Assembly: GCF_046197875.1 (NCBI RefSeq) | Contig: NZ_CP166991.1 | Coordinates: forward strand, 868,001-932,000 | Origin: Methanobrevibacter_A acididurans | GTDB taxonomy: Archaea; Methanobacteriota; Methanobacteria; Methanobacteriales; Methanobacteriaceae | DNA length: 64,000 nucleotides | Direction of reading: 5' to 3' | In this document: positions 29,432-37,699 of the stretch, piece by piece | Position numbering within the stretch: the first letter of the stretch is position 1 | Layout: each line of letters begins with the position of its first letter | Made by a program: the position numbers and the translations under genes | The notes under the pieces: model-generated | Told to the model about the DNA's origin: nothing | The model's input: the letters and a program-made list of their open reading frames with translations, nothing else | Database searches by the model: none

Positions 29432-32038
29432 ATGAAAAAAACTGCTGTAGATAAATTTAAAGAAGATATTCGTTTCAAAGATAAAATTGCCCATATTGAA
29501 ACAATACCAGGAAAAAAAGCAGAATACATGAAAGTAGATAATTTAGACCTTAATTTTATTGAATACTTTGAAAGTAAAAATATTAAATTATATAAACATC
29601 AAGCAGAAAGTATAAAACACATTCGAAATAGTGAAAATATAATAATAACAACACCTACAGCATCTGGTAAAACTTTAGCTTTTAACATTCCTGTTTTAGA
29701 AAAATTATATAATGATAAAAATGCTACAGCTTTATACATATACCCTGCGAAAGCTTTAAGTTATGATCAATTAGATGTTCTTAAAAAACTAGAAAAAGGT
29801 TTAAAAATGGATTTTAAACCAGCAACATATGATGGAGATACACCTAAAAGTTCACGATATGGGATTAGACAAAAAGCTAGAATAGTTTTAACCAACCCAT
29901 ACCAATTACACCATATTCTTGCTTGGCACCATCAATGGAAACGTTTTTACAGTAACCTCAAATTTATTGTGATTGATGAATCTCATTATTATAAAGGAAT
30001 ATTTGGATCCAATGTTGCATTTCTTATTAGACGATTAAAAAGAATTTGTAATTTTTATGGAAGTAACCCGCAATTTATTTTAAGTAGTGCAACTCTAGCA
30101 AATCCTACAGAATTAGCTGAAAGATTAACTGGTGAAAAATTTACATTAATCAGTGAGGACACTTCACCAAGTGGTGATAAAGATTTTATCTTGTATAATC
30201 CTTACAAAAAAAGAAATGGGAAAAAAAATGATGATGCTCCCAGTATTCATCAAGAAACAGAATATATTTTTATTTTTTTATTATTAAAAAATGTTCAAAC
30301 TTTATGTTTCACTATTTCTCGTAAAATTGCTGAATTAATTGCAATGTGGGCTAAAAATGATATGTTAACATATAAAAAGCAATTGACTAATAAGATTACA
30401 GCATATAGAGCAGGATATTTAGCTGAAGATAGAAGAGAAATAGAAGATGGTTTAAAATCTAGAAAATATTTAGGAGTAACATGCACTAATGCTTTAGAAT
30501 TAGGAATAAATATTGGTTCATTAGATGCAGTTGTTATAAGTGGTTATCCTGGAACAATGATTAGCGTATGGCAACAAGGCGGACGTGCTGGTAGAGGAAC
30601 AAATAAATCATTGGTCATATTAGTTGCATTTGAAAATCAATTAGATCAATATTTTATGAAAAACCCTGAATTTTTCTTTGATAAACCTCATGAAAATGTA
30701 GTTATAGATTTAAATAACCCTATGTTAATTAAATCTCATTTAATATGTGCAGCAAATGAATTACCATTTGATTTTAAAGAATCAGAAGAATATTTTAATG
30801 CAACAAAATCAATATTAAATGATTTAGTTAAAGAAAAAGAAATTACAGTTACTAATGGTTTATATACTTACCCTTATGATGATAGTCCAAGTTTTACTTG
30901 TTCACTTAATCAATTAAGTAATGATTCTTTTAAAGTTATGAATAATAATAAACTTTTAGAAGTAATGGAACGTTCTCAAATGTATAGAGAAGCACATCCC
31001 GGTGCAGTTTTAATAAATAAGGGTGAAACTTACATTGTAGATAATGTGAATCTTAAAAGTCATTATGTGAATGTAATAAAACATAAAGTTAATTATCATA
31101 CTAGTGTTTTAAAAAGTGTGAATATTAATATTATAAGTAAAATTAAAAGAGAAGAATTTGGAGACTTAACAGTGCATTATGGTGAATTAGAAGTATCCGA
31201 AGATTATCATAGATACAAGAAAATTCAATTCAGCAAAACTGTAGGTTCTTATATTTTAGATTTACCCCCATTAAATTTTAGAACTAAAGGGTTATGGTTC
31301 ACCATACCAGAAAGTATAAAAAATAAATTAGAAGATACATTTGATGATGAAGAAGTGTTTGCTGGAGGTTTACATGGAACAGAACATGCTTTAATTGGAT
31401 TATTCCCTTTACATGTTATGTGTGATCGATTTGATATTGGAGGATTAAGTACTAATTATCATAAAGATACACAAGAAGCTACAATCTTCATATATGATGC
31501 TTATGAAGGCGGAATTGGGATTACTAAAAAAGCAATAGAAGTATTTAAAGATTTAGTTAAGAGTACAAAAGATTTATTAGATAATTGTGAATGTGAAGAA
31601 GGTTGTCCTTCTTGTATTTATTCACCTAAATGTGGAAATGATAACAAACCGTTGCATAAAAAAGCTACAAAAACAATCCTTAATTATATGTATCATGAAA
31701 TGGGACAAAAAACTAAATCACATTTAAAAAAGACTAAAAAACAAACATCAGCAGATAAGAATGATTACAAATCAAAACTAGAAAAAATAAATTCAGATAA
31801 ATCAAAGTATAATGAAGCATTAAACTTTTATAAAAGTAATAATTTAACTTATGCAAAAGAAATTTGTAATGATATATTGAATGAAGATAAAACAAACTCT
31901 AATGCTTTATATCTTATAGGTGCCATATTAAATAAACAAGATGATAAATATGGGGCTGTAAATTTTCTTAAAAAAGCTATAAAAAGCAACCCATCACATA
32001 TGGAAGCTAATGAATTATTATTAAATATAACAAAATAG
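29432..32038 (+). CDS. MrfA/YprA-like DEAD-box helicase with DUF1998 and TPR tail
   Basis: 868 aa, SD AGGGTT. N-terminal superfamily 2 core: LYKHQAESI (Q motif), TTPTASGKTLAF (~residues 72-83), VIDESHYY (motif II as DESH, ~190), LSSATLANP (~222), and the second lobe with TNALELGINIG and QQGGRAGRG (~385). The C-domain carries the DUF1998 Cys cluster CECEEGCPSC...C (~719-735), as in Bacillus MrfA, a 3'-5' helicase that repairs mitomycin lesions. The last ~70 residues contain two TPR-like repeats, an addition; in Bacillus the TPRs sit on the partner nuclease. An MrfB-like nuclease lies 2 kb on (34020-35060). Confidence 0.88.
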   Translation: MKKTAVDKFKEDIRFKDKIAHIETIPGKKAEYMKVDNLDLNFIEYFESKNIKLYKHQAESIKHIRNSENIIITTPTASGKTLAFNIPVLEKLYNDKNATALYIYPAKALSYDQLDVLKKLEKGLKMDFKPATYDGDTPKSSRYGIRQKARIVLTNPYQLHHILAWHHQWKRFYSNLKFIVIDESHYYKGIFGSNVAFLIRRLKRICNFYGSNPQFILSSATLANPTELAERLTGEKFTLISEDTSPSGDKDFILYNPYKKRNGKKNDDAPSIHQETEYIFIFLLLKNVQTLCFTISRKIAELIAMWAKNDMLTYKKQLTNKITAYRAGYLAEDRREIEDGLKSRKYLGVTCTNALELGINIGSLDAVVISGYPGTMISVWQQGGRAGRGTNKSLVILVAFENQLDQYFMKNPEFFFDKPHENVVIDLNNPMLIKSHLICAANELPFDFKESEEYFNATKSILNDLVKEKEITVTNGLYTYPYDDSPSFTCSLNQLSNDSFKVMNNNKLLEVMERSQMYREAHPGAVLINKGETYIVDNVNLKSHYVNVIKHKVNYHTSVLKSVNINIISKIKREEFGDLTVHYGELEVSEDYHRYKKIQFSKTVGSYILDLPPLNFRTKGLWFTIPESIKNKLEDTFDDEEVFAGGLHGTEHALIGLFPLHVMCDRFDIGGLSTNYHKDTQEATIFIYDAYEGGIGITKKAIEVFKDLVKSTKDLLDNCECEEGCPSCIYSPKCGNDNKPLHKKATKTILNYMYHEMGQKTKSHLKKTKKQTSADKNDYKSKLEKINSDKSKYNEALNFYKSNNLTYAKEICNDILNEDKTNSNALYLIGAILNKQDDKYGAVNFLKKAIKSNPSHMEANELLLNITK

Positions 32039-32184
32039 TTTGTAATTGCTAAAAATTGTTTTAAACTTATATTAAAATAGTAAATAAAAATAAACCTGTT
32101 CAAAAATCAAATATAAAATTATATATAAATTAAAAGTAATAACTAAACAAGATACATATAATAATAATTTAAGAGGCTATTAAA

Positions 32185-33654
32185 ATGAAAAATGTAGTCA
32201 TACACGATCCTGAAAATAATACTTTAAGTAAGAAGTATATTAAGCCTACAAATTTCATTCCAAACATGAAAGAAACAAAAAGGGAGAAAAAGGATTTAAG
32301 TGATTTAATAAATTTATTCAATTTCATGAATTATGATTTAGATATATTAGAATATGACGAAAAACTTGATGAATTTATCATACTTTACCCAACAAGTTTA
32401 AGTAAATTTTATGAAATATTTTCAGAAAATCCTAAGGATACAGATAATATATTTGAAAACTTAACAAATAAAGAAATAAGTCATATATTTGAAGATATGG
32501 AAGAAACTTATTATTATAAAATTATTTATCAAACATTAAAAGGAAAAAATTTTAATATTTATCTAAAAATTTTCGAAAATCAAAATTTATTAAATATTAT
32601 TAATCAAAAGTTAACAAGATTTAAAGATTATGTTTTAATATTAACCCCAAAAAATGAAATCTAATCCAAAAATACTAAAAAAAATGAAAGTCAAACAAAT
32701 AAGTTAATTAAAGAAGAAAATCAAGTAGCTTATGTTTACTGGGACAGCAAAAATAAATATATGTGGACAGAACAAATTTTTAATATTTTAGAAATAGATT
32801 CTAAAAGCTTGAATCCTGAAGAGAACATAATAGCTAAACACTTAAATGAAGAAGAACATAAAAAATTAGAACAAAAAGAAATAGAAGCATACCTAACTTT
32901 TTCAGATTTTAATTTAATAACTTATGTGAAAACTAAATCAGGACTTAAAAGAATTTATTATTATGGTAAATTTTTCACAAGTAATGTTGAAGGTGTTGAA
33001 TCATTTATAGGTTTTGTTCAGGATTTAAGTAAATATGATCCCAAAATCATAGATTCTTACTTTGAAGATGAGCATTTAAAAGATAACAACCAAATTAAAA
33101 ATAATTTACAACTTATTTTAAGTTTAATGCAATTAGATACAAGATATAATTTTAATAATTCAGAAGAAATCATAAACAGTACAAATGCAAGAATTAGAGC
33201 TATGAGTTATATTCATGAACAAATTTATCAATCCCCAGATTTAATTCATATAAATTTAAAAAAATATTTAAAAAAACTATTAACCAGTTTAATAAGTGTA
33301 TATGATTGTGACAATATAACATTCACAGTAGATTTAATTGAAGATGAAATAAATTCAAAATATGCAAACCCTATTGGTTTAATAATTAATGAATTAGTAT
33401 TTAATTCCTTGAAACATGCTTATCCTGATAATGTAAAAGGAAATATTAATATTAATACTGAAATGAAAGATAATATTTTTATATTAACATACACAGATGA
33501 TGGAATAGGATTACCTGAAGAAATAAATATCAATGAACCTCATACTTTAGGATTTATAATTATAAAAAATTTAATTGAACAAATAGATGGAACAATTACT
33601 GAAAAAAAATGTGAAGGTACAGGATTTGAAATAAAATTTAAAATAAAAAAATAA
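32185..33654 (+). pseudogene. Sensor histidine kinase interrupted by an in-frame stop
   Basis: One reading frame of 489 sense codons is broken by a single TAA (codon 160, 32662-32664). Before it are an SD (AGAGG) and a ~159-residue N-domain like that of the kinase at 2105-3955. After it the frame continues without shift into a PAS-like start (VAYVYWDSKNKYMWTE), a HisKA_2-like helix and a HATPase_c domain (NELVFNSLKHAYP, DDGIGLPEE). The conserved HHRVKNNLQ box reads NNQIKNNLQ, so the phospho-acceptor His is absent. An ATG after the stop (32761) could restart translation of a 297-aa piece but has no clear ribosome site. Decay after loss of function is the simplest reading; a split protein is possible. 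Confidence 0.8.
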
Positions 33655-33679
33655 TTTTAAAAAGGAGAAATGAATATAA

Positions 33680-33985
33680 ATGGTAAGCAATGAAGAAAAA
33701 AAAGAAATACGGGAAAATATTATAAGTAAAACTAATAAATTACTTGAAGAAAACAATGAACCTTACAGAATGGATGAAGTAAGTATTCTAAATACAAAGG
33801 ATAGTGTTGGTTTTATAGGAAGTATACGTATACATGATTCTGAAAAATTAAAAGTTATTAAAAAAGGTTTTACTAAAATTATTAAATCTTATGGTGATGC
33901 TACAATTAAAGAACGTCATGTAGTGCCATGCTGCGAATTACCTTATGATTATTTAAGTTTTAATATGAAAAAGTCTAAAGACTAA
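33680..33985 (+). CDS. Small protein of unknown function
   Basis: 101 aa with GGAG upstream. I do not recognise the family. The N-terminal ~30 residues are a charged helix, then there are predicted strand segments (SVGFIGSIRI), a helix (KLKVIKKGFTKIIKSYG) and a CC pair in HVVPCCELPYDY. No signal peptide or membrane segment is seen. It lies 25 bases after the broken kinase and 34 before the MrfB-like nuclease, so it may share their transcript. Function unknown. Confidence 0.65.
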   Translation: MVSNEEKKEIRENIISKTNKLLEENNEPYRMDEVSILNTKDSVGFIGSIRIHDSEKLKVIKKGFTKIIKSYGDATIKERHVVPCCELPYDYLSFNMKKSKD

Positions 33986-34019
33986 AAATTTAACTCTTTT
34001 TTAAATTTTTTTGATTAAT

Positions 34020-35060
34020 ATGGTAAGTCGTAGAAAAGAACACGAAGCATATTTAAATAAAGTATTATCTAATTCATTGACTAGTGAAAATCCCTCAAAA
34101 GAAACAATGCAAAAGGGGAAAAAAAGTAGTTCAAGTTTTTATAATGATTTAAAAAATGGATTACTTAAAAAATATGAAAATACTAAATTTGAAGATTTTC
34201 CAAATACTAATATCTGTGAGAATCAATATGGTGAAACATTAAAAATTGTTTCTAAAGAAAAAACTGATTTTAATCTTGAAAGTAATTCTGATTCAGTTAC
34301 TTGTGATTTGAAAATTATTAAAGGTATTGGTCAAAGTACTGAAGAAAAACTTAAAAAATCTGGTTATAATAATATTCAATCATTATTAAATCATGCTAAA
34401 TATTCTAGTAAAGCTGAAAATGTTTTAAGCAATATTGAAACTGATAATTTTAAAGATAAGATTAATTATATTAAAGAAAATAGTTCTAACAAAAATAATC
34501 TTTTAAAATGTGCCTGTGATATCCCACGAGAAAATTTTAAATTCATGGATATTGAAACTTTAGGATTAAGTAATGTTCCAATAATATTAATTGGTATGGC
34601 TGAAATAAATAAAAAAGAGATAATTACTACCCAATACTTATTACGTGATAAAAATGAGGAACCTGCATTAATTTATGAATTTTTAAATCAGTTAAATGAA
34701 GATGATGTTTTTGTAACTTTTAATGGTAAAAGTTTTGATGTCCCATTTATATTAAATAGAGCTAATTATTATAGAATAAATTTCCCTGATGAATTGATTA
34801 ATTATGATTTAATGTATTATGCACGGAACTTTTGGAAAGATACATTACCTGATTGTAAATTACAAACAATAGAAAAAGAAATATTTAATATTGAAAGAAT
34901 TAATGATGTTCCCGGTAATTTTATACCTAATTACTGGGAAACATTCCATGAAAATAATAATATTGGTCCTTTAATCCCTATTATTGAACATAACAATTTA
35001 GATGTAGTTAATTTAGCTAAATTTCTGAATTATATGTATAATAAAACCTGTTCCTTATGA
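34020..35060 (+). CDS. MrfB/YprB-like DEDD exonuclease with helix-hairpin-helix
   Basis: 346 aa from the ATG at 34020 (an in-frame TTG three codons upstream is less likely; neither has a strong ribosome site). A helix-hairpin-helix is seen in the middle (IIKGIGQSTEEKLKKSGYNNI, about residues 97-117), a DNA-binding element. The RNase H-like exonuclease domain follows, with FMDIETLG near 176 (Asp, Glu), VTFNGKSFDVPF near 235 (Asp) and HNNLDVVNLA near 328 (Asp): the DEDD set. In Bacillus, YprB/MrfB works with the helicase YprA/MrfA on mitomycin damage. Its helicase partner candidate lies at 29432-32038, same strand. Confidence 0.85.
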   Translation: MVSRRKEHEAYLNKVLSNSLTSENPSKETMQKGKKSSSSFYNDLKNGLLKKYENTKFEDFPNTNICENQYGETLKIVSKEKTDFNLESNSDSVTCDLKIIKGIGQSTEEKLKKSGYNNIQSLLNHAKYSSKAENVLSNIETDNFKDKINYIKENSSNKNNLLKCACDIPRENFKFMDIETLGLSNVPIILIGMAEINKKEIITTQYLLRDKNEEPALIYEFLNQLNEDDVFVTFNGKSFDVPFILNRANYYRINFPDELINYDLMYYARNFWKDTLPDCKLQTIEKEIFNIERINDVPGNFIPNYWETFHENNNIGPLIPIIEHNNLDVVNLAKFLNYMYNKTCSL

Positions 35061-37142
35061 TTGGTTTTTAAATTCCTCTACTTGACGTAAGAATGTTGCT
35101 ACACCCATACGTTTCATTGTACCTGCTAAACGTTCTTTTTGAGGCTTTTTACCATTTTTAGAATAGATTTCTTGAACTGCTTCTAAGGTTTCAAAGAGTT
35201 CTTCTTCAGATTCTACAAACATTTGAGAACCTTGAACCATTTCTCTTCCACCTTTTCCTCCAATATATAAAGAATATCCTTCGTATAAAACATCTTTTGC
35301 ATCATTTGGACATGCATTAAAACATTTTCCGCAACCTATACAAATATCAGGATTGGTTATTGCAATGTCTCCACGTATTTCTAATGCATCTACTTTACAT
35401 ACATCTTGACATCTTCCACAACCTGTACATTTTTCTTCAATTGTAATTGGGTATTTCACACCATTTATACCAAAATCAGTGACTTGTGGACGTACACATT
35501 TATTAGGACATCCAGATACTGCAATTTTAAATTTGTATGTGAATGGTTTTTCTGCATATTTATCTTCACATTTTTCAGCTAAATCAATAGTGTCAATTAA
35601 TCCTAACATACAATGTTGGTTTCCAGGACATGCCAATGTAGAACGTACTAAAGGCCCTTCTCCCCCATTGATTAATCCGATTTTACGTAATTCTAATAGA
35701 AGAGGTTCTGAATATTTTGGTTCTATTTCGTGAATCTCAAATTCTCCCCTATTTGTGAGTTTAACTTTCCCACCATATTTTTTTGTAATTTCAGCAACTT
35801 TAATAACAACATCAGCATCATAAAATCCTGCAGGGTTTGATCTGAATCTTACAAAGTTAAAACCATTTTGTGCTTGACCTATTCCACCATAATCCCCATT
35901 ATAGTAATATGAATTGTATTGATTTTCTTTTTCTCTTCTAGCAACCTCTTTTTTAAACCTTTTCTCTTTAAATTCTCTCATTTTCTGGATATTTTTTACT
36001 TTGACTTCTTCTTGTAAATCAATATAATTTGCAATATCTCTTCCAGTTTCTGTTCTTACTATAATTGTTGTGTTTCCTTCAGGTGATCCTTTTTCACCAA
36101 AACTTATATCTGCTAATTGTGCATCAAAATCTCGACACATTAAACATCCAGGGGATAATGACATGTCACTTAGCTTAATTTTAGTGTCTTTATCTTTTGT
36201 TGATACAATAAAGTTCGGACCATCAACATTGAATTTAATAACATCTTTAATATCAATATTTTTGTTTTCTAATACTCTTGATAAATCTTTATAGTCAAAT
36301 TTTCCTGTACAGAACAATCCTAGTACATATTTTATTTCAGGTAATTCTGCAGGTTTTCCATTTTTACCTCTTTCTGGACTATGTTTAGCTAAGTATTGAT
36401 AATGTTGAATTTTTCTTAAACCTGCAACTTGACAAGGTAATGCTACAACTGCTACACGTTTTAATCCCATTTCACCTGCTTCACGAATGGCAGATAAAGA
36501 AGATATAGTATATTTACTTTTTCTAGCATCAGCTAACCCTTCATAACCTGTAACTATTAAACTTAATGGTTTCCAATGGTCATCCCCAACGACTATTGCC
36601 CCATCAATTTTATTATCTTCTATTAATTTTTGTAAAAAAGTAGTTACTACTCCTCCAGATTGCCCTTTAATATTTCCATTACCATAGTAATTTTCTTCAA
36701 AGAAATTTTCACGTATTGAAATTTGGTATGCTCCTGAATTTGTTCTTGGACATACTTCTTGGCACATACCATTACCTTCACGTAAACATTGTTCTTTTAA
36801 TTCTGGTTGATTTGTGAAATCAATTAAATTATTTGGACATACTATACTGCAGGTTCCGCACTTAGCACATAAGTCTTCATCTACTATTTTATTTAATTGC
36901 CATTTATAATCTGGTGTTGCTGGTTCTTTTAAGAATTCTTCAACAATGCCAATATTATCTATAATTTCTTTTATGAATTCTTCATTAAAATCTTCATCAC
37001 GTTCTTGGGCTAATGCATTTGCACGATCCCAAATTCTCATTTTTAATTCAGTAATAAAAGAATCATTATTTAAATCATATTTTTCATTTATTAATTGATC
37101 TATATATTTATTGATTTTTTTATCCATATCAATAGTTAACAT
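35055..37142 (-). CDS. fsr: F420-dependent sulfite reductase (Fsr)
   Basis: 695 aa from the ATG at 37140-37142, behind AGAGGAT; an open extension of 23 hydrophobic residues upstream has no ribosome site. The N-half is an FrhB/FpoF-like F420H2 oxidase: CAKCGTCSIVCP (~84-95), GQSGGVVT (~155), ALPCQVAG, LFCTGKFD and SPGCLMC. The C-half is a siroheme sulfite reductase: CPGNQHC (~505) and CPNKC (~544) bind the siroheme-coupled cluster, with an extra two-cluster ferredoxin (CTGCGRCQDVC, CIGCGKCFNAC, ~571-612). Fsr reduces sulfite to sulfide with F420H2, protecting methanogenesis from sulfite. It is a bit longer than the Methanocaldococcus enzyme (~620 aa). Confidence 0.92.
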   Translation of the reverse strand: MLTIDMDKKINKYIDQLINEKYDLNNDSFITELKMRIWDRANALAQERDEDFNEEFIKEIIDNIGIVEEFLKEPATPDYKWQLNKIVDEDLCAKCGTCSIVCPNNLIDFTNQPELKEQCLREGNGMCQEVCPRTNSGAYQISIRENFFEENYYGNGNIKGQSGGVVTTFLQKLIEDNKIDGAIVVGDDHWKPLSLIVTGYEGLADARKSKYTISSLSAIREAGEMGLKRVAVVALPCQVAGLRKIQHYQYLAKHSPERGKNGKPAELPEIKYVLGLFCTGKFDYKDLSRVLENKNIDIKDVIKFNVDGPNFIVSTKDKDTKIKLSDMSLSPGCLMCRDFDAQLADISFGEKGSPEGNTTIIVRTETGRDIANYIDLQEEVKVKNIQKMREFKEKRFKKEVARREKENQYNSYYYNGDYGGIGQAQNGFNFVRFRSNPAGFYDADVVIKVAEITKKYGGKVKLTNRGEFEIHEIEPKYSEPLLLELRKIGLINGGEGPLVRSTLACPGNQHCMLGLIDTIDLAEKCEDKYAEKPFTYKFKIAVSGCPNKCVRPQVTDFGINGVKYPITIEEKCTGCGRCQDVCKVDALEIRGDIAITNPDICIGCGKCFNACPNDAKDVLYEGYSLYIGGKGGREMVQGSQMFVESEEELFETLEAVQEIYSKNGKKPQKERLAGTMKRMGVATFLRQVEEFKNQS

Positions 37143-37200
37143 GTTTTTATAATCCTCTTTTAACTTAATATATTTAATAAAAAAAATAATTAAAAATTCT

Positions 37201-37626
37201 TTATAATTCACATACTTCTGGATTTAAATCTGGATTTAATGTTGATTTAATTGTATCAACAATACAATTTGCATTCCATCCTACTAAACCACTTGCTACT
37301 TCTTCAAGGTTTAATGGTACTTCTTCCATCCCATAAGGTCTTACAAGTATCATTGGTATTTTATGTTTTAATGCAGATTTTACAATACTATCTATTTTTT
37401 CTTTATTAGCTGTGTATATTCCGGCTAATAAAATTATCACATCAATATCTTCAAAAAAATGTGCTGGTACTTGTTCAAAGTCATCTGCACCTATACTGGT
37501 TTCTTTCCATAAGAAATCAGTTTTTGAGTATAGTTTTTCTGTGAATTGACCATACTCATTTTCTTTATCTTCACCACGTGTTATAAATATTTTATATATT
37601 TTATTGTCTTGTTCATCTTCAAACAT
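37201..37626 (-). CDS. TIR-like protein (MTH538/ThsB type)
   Basis: 141 aa. The first strand and loop KIFITRGEDKENEYGQF, the strand VIILLAGIYT and the helix-strand KHKIPMILVRPYG are the TIR-like/flavodoxin-like pattern of the MTH538 family (PF08937), which also contains the Thoeris sensor ThsB. At the place of the NADase Glu in active TIR domains (a helix after the SxW-like region) I read KIDSIVKSAL, with no obvious Glu, so enzymatic activity is uncertain. No ThsA-like (SIR2/SLOG) effector is nearby. It lies 58 bases before Fsr on the same strand. A role in signalling or defence is inference from the family. Confidence 0.65.
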   Translation of the reverse strand: MFEDEQDNKIYKIFITRGEDKENEYGQFTEKLYSKTDFLWKETSIGADDFEQVPAHFFEDIDVIILLAGIYTANKEKIDSIVKSALKHKIPMILVRPYGMEEVPLNLEEVASGLVGWNANCIVDTIKSTLNPDLNPEVCEL

Positions 37627-37699
37627 TTTTATTAAATCCCCATTAAATTATTTTATAATGTAAATTTTTGATTGATTAATAAAGAATTTAATCTTTAAA

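Noticed and set aside
29432..32038. DISARM-type DrmA/DrmB helicase because of DUF1998
   Set aside because: Helicase core and DUF1998 are in one protein as in MrfA; there is no methylase, PLD nuclease or other DISARM gene nearby.
32662..32664. Recoding (read-through) of the stop in the kinase
   Set aside because: TAA is not a known pyrrolysine or selenocysteine codon, and the lost His box points to plain loss of function.
37143..37211. A 23-residue hydrophobic N-terminal extension of Fsr as a membrane anchor
   Set aside because: The AGAGGAT site fits the ATG at 37142; the extension has no ribosome site.
37201..37626. A complete Thoeris defence system
   Set aside because: Only a ThsB-like protein is seen; no ThsA effector in the window.
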